The notes beneath the pieces were generated by a model. That model was not told the DNA's origin. It did no database searches and saw only the letters and a program-made list of their open reading frames with translations. DNA of 64,000 nucleotides, taken from Pseudocercospora fijiensis CIRAD86 (lineage: Eukaryota; Ascomycota; Dothideomycetes; Mycosphaerellales; Mycosphaerellaceae). Location of the stretch: NCBI RefSeq assembly GCF_000340215.1, contig NW_006921553.1, positions 62,001 through 126,000 of the forward strand, written 5' to 3'. Below are positions 47,401 to 57,059 of this stretch, in pieces. Made by a program: the position numbers and the translations under genes. Positions within the stretch are counted from its first letter, which is position 1. Every line of letters starts with the position of its first letter.

Positions 47401-48056
47401 GATCTAGCAAGTGTCGAATGTTATGGGCTCGTCAAAGGACCAAAGTTTTGCATGGGACATGGTTGGCTTTGCCTCTGTTTCACGCTTGACCGTCACGGAC
47501 ATCGTAGCTGTCGACAAGAATCGCGAATTGACTTTCGATGTACAGTGGAGTAGAGTGCGGCGCGTGGATTGCGTCTGATGTGCGTGGCATTCGTTCTCTA
47601 GAGCCCAGTCTCCGTCCTGCGCTGACAAGCAGTTGTGGAGAAGAACCAGGAAGCAGGGAGGCGCAAAAACTTGACGTGCATATGGACGAGGACTCATGTT
47701 GCTGATCGGGACCGGCCTGGCGACAGAAGGGAAGAATGAGGCAGCGAGGATGACAGGCGCGCCGTATTTGCATCAAGAATACGTGAAAACATTTCGTGCG
47801 TTCGTTACGAGAGCTTCGCGTCCTGATCTCCACCAAAACCGACAGGTCAGCAGCTGTAGGCCGGCGTCCGCGCGTGGTAGCAGTGCAGGTTGAGAAGATT
47901 TCAGTGGTGGAGTCAAGATGGCGATGAAAAGTGCAGTAGTGAGCATCGAGGAGGCCGCCGCATTGACATTCTCCTACGGCAAAGTTGCTGGAGAATGCTC
48001 AAGTCCGCCAGTCTCGGGATCACGACCCCTGCCAATCCCTGCCGGTCCCCGGAAAC

Positions 48057-48117
48057 TCAATCTGCGTGTGGAAAGTCAAATCTGCATATGGACACCCAAT
48101 CTGCATCTGCATACTCA
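48057..48117. repeat. Three ~20-bp imperfect repeats upstream of the 177-aa gene
   Basis: AATCTGCGTGTGGAAAG, AATCTGCATATGGACACCC and AATCTGCATCTGCATACTC lie in tandem about 110-170 bp before the predicted ATG at 48,228. Role unknown. Confidence 0.6.
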
Positions 48118-48227
48118 GTCAGCCTGCATCCCATTACTGCACTGAACCCCATCGCACAACTCCAACCCCTTCTCACCTTTCGCCAAGCTGTGCCATCCCG
48201 CGAATGCCTCCCACACGCTGACTCACA

Positions 48228-48988
48228 ATGGAGTTGGAAAGGTGGGTGCCGTGCCGCATCTCCGTGGACATCTCATCTTGCAGCTTTGCGGACTAATCGA
48301 AGCTTGGGCAGGCGCAAGAAGACTCTCGACGTATACGAAGCGCTCTTTACGAACATTCGGGCGAGCCTGAGCGCTCTCGAAACCGGGCAGCATGACTTTA
48401 TCCTCGCAATGGGACCCTCCGCCTTCCAACGATCCGATCTCCTCCAGAATGGCGATTACGCCGCAGTCATAGCCAGTGCAAAGGGCACAGTGTTCGGTGC
48501 TGAGAAGGCCTTCGAGAAGTACACTGCCATCGTCCACAAATGGAACCAGCACATCTACAACATGCAAATACTACTTTCCACAGTCGAGACGGAGCTGGGT
48601 GTGGCCAGGGACGCATTCGTGGAGACGCTACAAAACACAGCACGAAGTGGTATGTTGGCTGAGGAGACTTGCGCCAAATCGCCACCATACACACGCACGT
48701 CTGGATGCAAAAGCGAGACATGCAAAAGCGAGACATGCAAAAGCGAGACATGCAAAAGCGAGACATGCAAAAGCGAGACATGCAAAAGCCAGACGTGAAG
48801 ACGCAGCACAAATTGATATGCTGGCTGAGGATACGTCCGCGAAAGCGCCACCATACACGCACGCGTCTGCATGCAAAAAGGAGACATCAGCGCCTAGCAG
48901 GTCGGAGGACTTTACTGCACGTCTTCGTGATCGCATGGCAAAATCAGGTTCGTCAAATGCCCACGTCAAGCGTACACTTCGGGCATGA
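48228..48988 (+). CDS. Hypothetical 177-aa helical protein, three exons
   Basis: Model: exons 48228-48241, 48312-48649 and 48807-48988. It starts MELERRKKTLDVYEAL. Intron 1 (70 bp, GTGGGT...GACTAAT...GGGCAG) joins GAA-AG/G-CGC in frame. Intron 2 (157 bp) begins with a canonical GTATGT and ends GACGCAG, joining AGT-G/CA to reach TGA at 48986-48988. Residues about 10-115 are alpha-helical in character (ASLSALETGQHDFILAM, AFEKYTAIVHKWNQHIYNMQ), then a Ser/Thr/Lys-rich tail. If intron 2 is retained, the frame instead runs through a 5-residue KSETC-type repeat to a stop at 48796-48798. No family recognised; no signal peptide. Coding evidence is the clean phase of both junctions. Confidence 0.6.
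48638..48887 (+). repeat. 84-bp direct duplication bracketing intron 2
   Basis: 48638-48721 and 48804-48887 align over 84 bp without gaps (offset 166). The donor GGTATGT of intron 2 lies in the first copy where the second has GATATGC. The acceptor CAG lies at the start of the second. Confidence 0.9.
48707..48796 (+). repeat. Six 15-bp minisatellite units
   Basis: GCAAAAGCGAGACAT is repeated from 48707, five perfect units plus one variant (48782-48796). It extends from the end of the first 84-bp copy and lies wholly inside the predicted intron. In frame it would encode a Cys-containing pentapeptide repeat. Confidence 0.95.
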
Positions 48989-49224
48989 GAGCTGAATCCA
49001 ATACAAGCAGGTCAAACAAGGACATCTCATATCTCATCGGTTCAGCTGGCATCAAGCATCAGAACAATTCCAACTGGATCTCGATGCTTTGGACGGGGCA
49101 GCAAACGTCTCAACACAACCCATTTGAGATCCATCACCTACTACAGTCTCTACCAAGATCGGTAGCCTCTTACAGCTAGCATCAATCAAGCCGTTTTCCT
49201 CCTGCTTTTTCCACCTGACTTTTC

Positions 49225-49700
49225 CCAACGCAATTCCGGCCCTGCTGTGGAAGGCATGCCCACTCCGAACGGCGGTAACCTGCTGCACTGCCGTCTGCCA
49301 CCCCCCTTTCGACTTTTTTNNNNNNNNNNNNNNNNNNNNNNNNNNNNNNNNNNNNNNNNNNNNNNNNNNNNNNNNNNNNNNNNNNNNNNNNNNNNNNNNN
49401 NNNNNNNNNNNNNNNNNNNTTCTGGCCTGAGGATGCGCCTACCTTCACATCTTGGATTCTGACCTTGTGCTTCGGAAGGCAGCCCCCCAGGTTTGGAATT
49501 CTGGCCCTGAGGGCGTGATTTCCCTTCATTTCAGATCTTGGATTCTGACCTTGGCTTTGAACGTCATACCTCCCGGCTCGGAATTCCGGTCCTAGGGATG
49601 TGCCTACCCTTCACATCTTGCATTCTGACCTTGGCTGTGGAAGCCATACCCCCAGGCTCGGAATTCTGACCTTGGAGGCGTGCTTTCCCTGGTCCCACTT
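49225..49700. repeat. ~81-bp tandem repeat array spanning an assembly gap
   Basis: Units with GGAATTCTGGCCCTGAGG and TCTGACCTTGG recur at 49420, 49499, 49584 and 49664 (spacings 79, 85, 80). A diverged unit (CAATTCCGGCCCTGC) lies left of the gap near 49,231. Confidence 0.85.
49320..49419. other. Assembly gap (100 N)
   Basis: Exactly 100 N, which usually denotes unknown length. It sits inside the ~81-bp tandem array, suggesting that the array collapsed in assembly. Confidence 0.98.
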
Positions 49701-50109
49701 CTCTCTGGTACTGGCATTGAGCAGTCATCCGCTTGCACGCTATATGTCTTTCGTCCTGGATCTCAATCGGTTTTGTCGCAAAAGACTCATCCAAGCCAAT
49801 TGCACTTGACCTTGATGCTCCAATTCGCAGCATAAACGATGCATGTCGTCCTGATCTTGCCGCTTGCTTCGTGGAGCACCGACGATGATTGAAAACGTAA
49901 TAATGGATAGTGTTGCTGAAACTCACTCGTCGGGCAGTGATCGAAATACGGAAAAAAAAGCATTTACATCGCAGATTGTTCGCCTGGAGCCGCGCGCCAG
50001 AACGAGGACCCCAACGAGGAAGATCAACGAGTTGCCTTCCTGGACAGACGCCGCGATATGCTCGCCCATCGACTCACAGCAACTTGTGGAGCCGGACACC
50101 ATGCGGACT

Positions 50110-50880
50110 ACCCAGAAACACTGTACCACGGAGCTCAGCAGCCGCAAAGGCACAAACCAGAACATCATTTACGAGGATCATACTTCACGACAGCCACGCC
50201 AATCCAAAACCAGTGGACCAGGGAGCTTCTTGGCAGCACAGAAACAAACGAGAACATCATTTGCGACGTCAAAGTCAACAGCAGCTACGTCAATCCGAGA
50301 ACACAGTACCTAGGAGCTCAGCAGCAGCACAGAAGTCAGCGAGAACACTATTTACGTCGGAGTTCATAGCAGCCACGTCAATCCGAGAGCACCGTGCCAG
50401 TGAGCCGAGCAGCAGCACGGAAACAAACGAGAAGACCGTTTACGAGGTCAAAATCAACGACAGCCACGCCAATCCGAGCGCGCTTTGCCAAGCAACACAG
50501 CAGCCGCAAGGAGACAAACGAGGACACTATTTACGAAGGCCCAGCCAACGACAACCACGCCAATCCGAGAGCCGGCTGGAGCGTCGAAGTTTGCGCGCTG
50601 AATAGGAAGAAGGCAGCTCGGCTCACAGCAACAAACTGGGCTCGATGGAACTCTCAAGCCTGCTCGATCCATGCAAATTCCTGCGGGAAGTCAATGTTGG
50701 AACCATGACGATACACCGAAACGCCCAGCCTCGCCAGGAGACGAATGGAGGTGCTGAGAAGGTCAGCGGCTGCAAAGAAACTCACGAGAGCAGCATCTAC
50801 GGCTTCGAAAGTCAACGATAGCGAGGCCAATCTGACCAATCTCTACAGACTCAATTGAAGTCCAAATTCCCGTCACATCG
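50110..50880 (+). repeat. ~90-bp degenerate tandem repeat
   Basis: The anchor CCACG(C/T)CAATCC(G/A)A recurs with CAATCC at 50200, 50291, 50379, 50470 and 50561 (spacings 91, 88, 91, 91), and a diverged unit ends near 50,835. Units read like a 30-residue repeat (TVYEVKINDSHANP in one), but most spacings shift frame, so no continuous ORF exists. Possibly related, more diverged units lie at 51,070-51,175 (TVFEVNI-type). Confidence 0.8.
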
Positions 50881-51415
50881 GCAAAACATTGACACTGAAG
50901 GCATATCTGTGGGTCAGGGTAGCTGTGTGCAATCTTTGTTGTCGGCACCAAACCCGTGCGCGTTGACTTCAACGGAAGCAAGGCCGGGAAACTGCGACGT
51001 CGCAGATGTCTTCGATACGGCCATTTGAGGTGGCGACAAACAGTGCTTGCATCTCAAATCTATCACATGCCGTCTTCGAAATCAACATTGCCGATCGCAA
51101 TACGCCGCAAGAGCATTCAAATCTCGAAGAAAAATCACCTACCGTCTTCGAAGTTAACATTTTCAACTACACTGCTATTCCAGCGTTCACAGACAGCTTT
51201 CTCAAATATTGTAGAAACAAAGATCGCACTTCGCATCGCCTCTCTTTGCCTTTCCTTCCTCCAGATCGAAGTAAATTTGCAGGTAGGTGTACGACTTCGT
51301 TCCGCTGAATTTTCGCGAATCTGAGGTAGGCGTAGACGTCGGTCGTATCCCAAGCTCTTGCTGAAATCAAAACACACTTCTCCCTCTTTCCTCTTAGATC
51401 TCCGCTGAGATCTCC

Positions 51416-51760
51416 GACCTGCTCCTCCGTCTTCGTAGTGGTATGCAAATCTTTGTCAAGACTCTCACCGACAACACTAGGCCGCACCATCTCTGATTAC
51501 AACATTCAGAAGAAGTCCACCCTCTAGCTTCCTCCGTCCCGTCTCCGTGGTGGTATACAGATTTTTGTCAAGACTCTCACACTGGAAGTGGAATCATCAG
51601 ACACCATCGACAACGTCAAGCCGAAGATTCAAGACAAGGAGGGAATCCCACCAGACCAGCAGCGTCTCATTTTCGCCAGCAAGCAGCTCGAGAGAACTGC
51701 CGCACTCTCTCCGACTACAACATCCAGAAAGAATCCTCGCCTCTCCTCCGTCTCTCCTCC
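51416..51760 (+). pseudogene. Polyubiquitin relic
   Basis: At least three broken ubiquitin units in tandem. A C-terminal LLLRLRSG (51,419-51,442) is followed directly by MQIFVKTLT (51,443-51,469). An internal deletion then leads to ISDYNIQKKSTL, a stop, and [25 protein letters not shown] starts at 51,554 and runs on through [16 protein letters not shown] frameshift near 51,695 then leads to [11 protein letters not shown] (from 51,707). Ubiquitin units are 76 residues; here one is deleted internally and another is frameshifted. Decay is by indels, not RIP. It ends 15 bp before the ATG of the next gene. Confidence 0.92.
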
Positions 51761-51774
51761 CGCCAGAAAAAAAA

Positions 51775-52893
51775 ATGGCACATACATTCGCCTCCCCAGC
51801 CCGCGAACAGACTCCTCTGGCCTCCCACCTGCGCATTTTGGAAGAACATACATATTACCACCAAGTCGCGGAGAGCATGCAATTCAAACGCACCAAAATT
51901 TCCCAGATTCAGACGCTGCAGCATAAAATCACGGAAGCGTTCGGACACATTCATAACGCGCAAATCAATCTTTACGCTTACAATCGCTGGTTTCGCGAGC
52001 ATTATCCAGCAGCATATGCGGAGTTTTTGGCCTCGTTTGCGGAGAGGGAGAGGTTGGAGGAGTGTTTGGAGGTTGTGGAGCAGGATATTTCGAAGCAGAA
52101 GGGTATCGTGGAGTCGATTTTGGGGTGTTGGCCGGAGTTTGGGTGGAGGTTTGGGACGAATGGGTCGTTGAGTCCGGGGTTTTGGTCGATTGCTATGTTG
52201 AGGAAGTTGGCGTTTTTAGCGAAGAGGGGGGAGTGTGAGTATGTGGTGGCGTGTGTAGAGGAGGCGGTAATGGAAAGGGTAAGGGATCGGGTGGGAAGAG
52301 CTGGGGTGCCGAGAGAGCCGAGGGTGATGAGTTGTGATTTGGAATCGGTCAGAGGGAGGTTGGAAGAGGAGGAGAAGGCTGGAGGAGGAGAGGAGGGGAG
52401 GGGGAGTGTTCGGGTAGGGGAGAAGAGGAAGAGGAAGGGAAGATTGGCTGCGCCGAACTGGGCTGCTCGAGATGCCTATAGGGCAAAATTTCAGGCTGGT
52501 CAGTATGGCAGTAATGCTAGGGAGGGGGATGGAGGATTGGGAGAGGAAGAAGAAGACGAAGAGCCAGTGGATGAAGGAGGAGAAGGAGATTCCGTGGAGG
52601 GAGGTCGGGCGGGCGGTTCTCCGCTACAAGATGCCTCCTCCGTCGCCGCTCAGGGCGGCGATGGCGAGGACGACAACGACGACGAAGACGAAGACGACGA
52701 TGATGAAGATGAGGACGAGGATGAGCCAGCACCACCACCAGCGCCGCCAAAGAAGAAGACCCGCGGCCCGAACAAAACCGGGCCTCTCGATGCTGCCGAA
52801 GAGCAGACTTTGCTGCGCCTTTTGAGGCGATACCAGCCCGCTTCTGCTCGGGTGGATAGTGCTCGCAAGAGCATTATTCGAGATCTGTCGTAG
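51775..52893 (+). CDS. Hypothetical 372-aa protein, coiled-coil N-terminus and acidic C-terminus
   Basis: The start is chosen at 51775 because it has a good context (AAAAAAATGGCA) and lies past the ubiquitin relic; the open frame extends upstream to 51547 without obvious homology. Residues about 15-115 are helical ([30 protein letters not shown]). Residues about 210-225 hold a basic KRKRKGR stretch resembling a nuclear localisation signal. Residues about 300-325 are a run of Asp/Glu, then a Pro run, KKKTRGPNK, and a final helix ([13 protein letters not shown]). No known family. From about 52,020 to 52,460 the coding strand is strongly G-rich, unlike its first 240 bp. The stop TAG lies about 40 bp before RIPped DNA. 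Nuclear location is inferred only from composition. Confidence 0.65.
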   Translation: MAHTFASPAREQTPLASHLRILEEHTYYHQVAESMQFKRTKISQIQTLQHKITEAFGHIHNAQINLYAYNRWFREHYPAAYAEFLASFAERERLEECLEVVEQDISKQKGIVESILGCWPEFGWRFGTNGSLSPGFWSIAMLRKLAFLAKRGECEYVVACVEEAVMERVRDRVGRAGVPREPRVMSCDLESVRGRLEEEEKAGGGEEGRGSVRVGEKRKRKGRLAAPNWAARDAYRAKFQAGQYGSNAREGDGGLGEEEEDEEPVDEGGEGDSVEGGRAGGSPLQDASSVAAQGGDGEDDNDDEDEDDDDEDEDEDEPAPPPAPPKKKTRGPNKTGPLDAAEEQTLLRLLRRYQPASARVDSARKSIIRDLS

Positions 52894-52939
52894 TGGATTT
52901 TTTTTCTAGAAAATCGATACCTTTACCGCCCGCAGCTTC

Positions 52940-53600
52940 TCGTTCGTAATTTCGAAACTTTTTCTAGGGTTACTTTTCTTTATTACTAAGATAGAAGGAA
53001 CAAGATATTAAAAATAATTTTCTTGTTAAGAAGTTAGTATATATAGAGTTATACTACTAGTAGCAGTTTTAAGGATTTACAGAAATAATTAACAAGGAAA
53101 GAAATATCTATAGATAATAATATCCTCGAAAATACTATTACTATAGTATCTTTATAAAGTTATAGATTTGCTTTCATACTATATAGCTATTCTTAATATC
53201 TAGTTAGTATAGAGCAAAAGGAGTGAAAGATTTTTAGTAGTTATATAAAAAGTATTTTAATAAAAAGAGATTTAACAGTTTAGATCTATATATAATAAAT
53301 AGTAGATTATTTTATTTTTATATAAACAATAAGACTGTAATATATAACTTTATAGATCTTAAGAATAAAGTAGAATTAGCGTATATTTTAATACTATTTA
53401 AATTATCTATAGTAGTATAAGAGGAGTAGATAAATAGATAAATAGATATAATATAGGAGTTAGATTTCTCTATATAGTAATACCTAAAGGACTCGAAAGG
53501 AGAGAGAGTAAATATAGAGTTTTTATAGTACGCTAAGCTAGCCTCTACGAATCGGATATATAGCGCTACCGAGGAGCTTACAAATTAGTTATAAGTTAGG
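52940..53600. other. AT-rich junction between island and RIPped repeats
   Basis: Very A+T-rich, with TAGATAAATAGATAAATAGATA near 53,430 and few CA/TG. No gene or element end recognised. Confidence 0.5.
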
Positions 53601-56500
53601 GTTCCTTAATAGTATCCCTCCCTCCCCTAGTAGTCTATCTCCTAGTTTAGAGGGAATTTCGTACCTATTACCTATCCTTACTAGTCTCGTAATACGAGCC
53701 TTAGATTAGTTACTCTATTATCTATTACTTACCCTTTTTAATAGTTTTCTATAGTTACGCGGTACGTAGTCGTTATAGCTATAGGGCGGTAATAAAGGTA
53801 TAGTAATTCGCCCTCGCGGGCTCTATACTTAAAGTAGTACTTTTTCCTTTAACCTTCCTTATTCTTTTCTACTATAACGAGCCTTCGGAGTAATAAATTA
53901 ATAATTAGTTATTAAACTATCGTTATAAGTCGAGGCTTTAGTACGCTATAACGTTCTACGCCGTCGCTAATTCTAGCTAGGGATAGTATTCTTAGCTATC
54001 GTAATTTTAAAGAGCTAAACTTAAATAATGCCGCGTAGAGTAGGTATTAGCGGCGTTCTATAATAGTATCGGTAGCTAATCGTTATAAGCCGGTCGTCTT
54101 CTATCGGGGTAGTAACTATATTAAATAATAGTTTAAATTTAGTTCGTATATATAGGTAATAATACGGCTTTTAATAGTAAATAGGCTAAGGTACTTACTA
54201 TTAAGCCTTTTATAAAGACGGCGAGTATAGATATTCTTTCCCGAAATAAAGACTCTTTTCCTTCGGTCTTAGACTAATCTACTATAGTATCTCTTTTATA
54301 AGATTATAGGATACTCTAGGCTAGCTTTAGCGTAAGCTAATTCTTCTTACCTTACTAGGACCTATACGTAGAATTATTCCGCTAGCTTTTAAGACTTCGA
54401 CGTAGTTTCGGCGTCTCTTTACCCTCCTACTAGTAGGTATTCTTAGTCGGTAGTACGACTAATACCGTCTATAGTATCTAGAACGATACTATAGGCAATT
54501 TAAATCGGTAACTTCTCTAGGCCGGCGTAGACTTTACTATTATACGCTAGCGCGTCTATATAAAGAAGCTATACCTAGTCGTCCTAATCCTAACTATAGG
54601 AGATAGAGAGATAAGTTTCGAGGTTCTAGTTCGAATACTCGGTTTGCCTGTCCGTTTAGAGATAGAAGGTAGTACTAAGTCTTCTCTTATAAGCTACGTA
54701 GTAATAGCTCGCGCTATAGTATATACTTATAAAGACCGAGCTACGATCTAATAAGATACTACTAGGTACGCTACTACTATAGACAGCTTTATAGAATATA
54801 GTTTCTACTAGCTATACTATATCGATTTTTAAAGTAATAGGGAAATACTAAACTATCTTTTAAAACCTATCGACGATAACTAGACTTAAGTCGTAAACGC
54901 GGCTATTAAAACACTTTAAGGATAGGAGCCCTATAATAAAGTCTATAGAGATATATTTCTAGGTTTCTAAGAATATTTCTAAGGGCTTTAATATCCCGTA
55001 AGGGTTATACCGTTTAACCTTAGTCCTCTAGTATATATCGTATTCTACGATATATTTCTCGACGTCTTTCGTAATATCCTTTTAGGCGTATTTAGCGGTA
55101 ATAGCTTCTTAGGTACGCTACTTACTATAATATTCTACTATCGGGTCGTCGTAGTTTTAGTATAAGATCTCTTACTATAGGGTCGCGCGTAGTAGTACGT
55201 AGGCCTTACCTTAAAAGCGTAGAAGTCCTTTACTATAAAAAGTATACTTATTTATCTCGGTATATTCGACTAGGTTAGTCCTAATTTTCTCTCTTAGTAT
55301 TAATTCCTTATTACCGTAGCGCTCTATTGCTATCTTAACGTCTTATATAAAGGGATCCTTTAATTATATCGAGTAAATTAGATCTAAAGGGGATTTCGGA
55401 GCCTTATAGGTAAAGGGTTCTTTATTACTATTCTTAATAGGAACCCGACTAAGTCCGTAATAGTTAGTATAGAGTCGTATCCTACTATCTTTCTTTAGAA
55501 CGAAGAGAATAGGAGCGCCGCTTAGCGATTTACCTAGACATATCTAGCTATTCTCGAGGACGCTATTAATATACCTACGTAGAGTTTTTAGCTCTTTTTA
55601 GAAGAGGTTATAGATAGGTATCTATAGAAGTAACTTACCTTCTTCGAGGTCGATAGTATAGTCGTACTATAAATTCTACGCTAGGATACCGGCGGGTTTT
55701 AGGTTAGAGACGTCTTTATACTCGTAGTACTAATAAGGAATGTCTTAAGTAACCTATACTAAGGTAATAAGGTCGGTATAGACTTAGTTAGCAACTTCTT
55801 AAAGTTTAGGGCTATCTCTATAAAGGTTTTAGAGTCGATCCTATACCGCTACGGTAGCTAGCTACTACTAGTCGGGTTTTCTTTTATCTAGGTTAATAGT
55901 TATAGGGTTATAGTTACCTTCGCCTTATCTATTTACAATATAAAGTATATCCTTTAAGGCGAAGGAGCGTATAGGCTCCGCGACTATAGCGATATTCTTA
56001 TATAGAGATACTAGAGCTAGTCTAAAGTTAGAGTTATTAGGGGTATTAGTAGATACTATATATAGGCTATTTTCTAGAGAGTAGTAGCTCGTACTATCGA
56101 TAATAGACGTAAAAATAGGGGCGGCGGTCCCTTTTATATCGGTACTACTATTATTAGAATACTATATAAAGGTAGCCTTCTAAAAGCTAGTAAGGGGCGA
56201 GGTAGCCGCAAGCTAGTTATATCCGAGAACTATATTATAGCCTTAGAAGGCTTCTACCTAGAAGATCTAATTAGCCCTTCTCTATACTAAAAGACTATCT
56301 TTAATAGAGATAGAGAGCCGATACGCTTTAAAAAGCCTTATTTTATTATTATTAAGGAACCTTATATTTAGTATAGGTAGGGCGAGGGATTAGAGTTATA
56401 GAAGTCGTAAAGTATAGATAGAGATTAGGTTTAGCTATACGCCGTAGTTAATAAGCGTCTAAGGCCGTTTCGAAATACTATCGATACAGATATCTACGTA
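53600..56500 (-). mobile_element. Gypsy element with internal pol deletion, RIPped
   Basis: Minus-strand reading gives the RT N-terminal part (about 55,430-55,680: IDLEEGK, KELKTLRRYINS, GAPILFVLKKD, RLYTNYYGLSRV). It then jumps directly to the integrase zinc-binding region (about 55,080-55,260) and core (about 54,500-55,080: ISIDFIIGLLS, LVIVDRF, LLDRSSVFIS, TDRQTEYSN). An integrase C-terminal region follows (about 54,190-54,260: GKNIYTRRLYKRLNSKYL). The RT palm with YxDD and RNase H are missing. The Asp-protease/gag side is expected at 55,700-56,500 but not clearly read. No LTR pair found. Confidence 0.75.
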
Positions 56501-57059
56501 AATATATCTCTCTCGTCCCTATTAGAATACTCGCGAATATACGAGGCTAGTTGGATTTATAAGTAAGAGAAAGAGACGGAATCTTTAGGATTATTTACTA
56601 ATAGCTAAGTAATAGCTTATAACTCTTAGCGCTACGGTATATAAATAGCTAGTAAGTCCTTTATTTAAATAATAAACAATTATATCGGTTTACTGCTTAT
56701 CTATAATAGTTATAAGCCTAGAACGTAAGTATAGGAACGAGAAGGCTCGAGGAAATACCCGACTAGGCAATCCGCGTACGTAAGCTTAAACTTTATTCGA
56801 CGTTACTCCGTTAATCGAAAAAGCGACTAGCTTTAAATAATAATAAGACAACGGTTATTATACCGCTATAGATACTAGTCTTTAGGTAAAAGAAACTAAC
56901 TAATAAGACTAAACGAACTAAAAATTACTACGATACGACTACTATAAGTCGAGATATAAAACGATAAAGATATCTATTACTAAAACAACTCTCGGCGCGG
57001 TAAAAGGAGTTCCGTAGCTTACTACCGAGAACTATACTATCTAGATCGATTTTATTTAA

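Larger units (their letters stand above)
45600..52940. other. Non-RIPped island with repeats and candidate genes
   Basis: CA and TG return to normal frequencies between these limits, GC is higher, and codon-like structure reappears. Contains tandem arrays at 46,575-47,290, 49,225-49,700 and 50,110-50,880, an assembly gap, and two candidate protein-coding genes. The arrays have short or diverged units, which may explain their escape from RIP. Confidence 0.9.

Noticed and set aside
48555..48887. Cys-repeat peptide ORFs around the 15-bp minisatellite as secreted effector or peptide gene
   Set aside because: Every frame through a 15-bp repeat stays open; no signal peptide, and the spliced model explains the region better.
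51443..51760. Functional ubiquitin gene
   Set aside because: Internal deletion, in-frame stop and frameshift break every unit.
51547..51774. N-terminal extension of the 372-aa ORF upstream of 51775
   Set aside because: It overlaps the ubiquitin relic in a different frame and has no conserved features; the ATG at 51775 has the better context.
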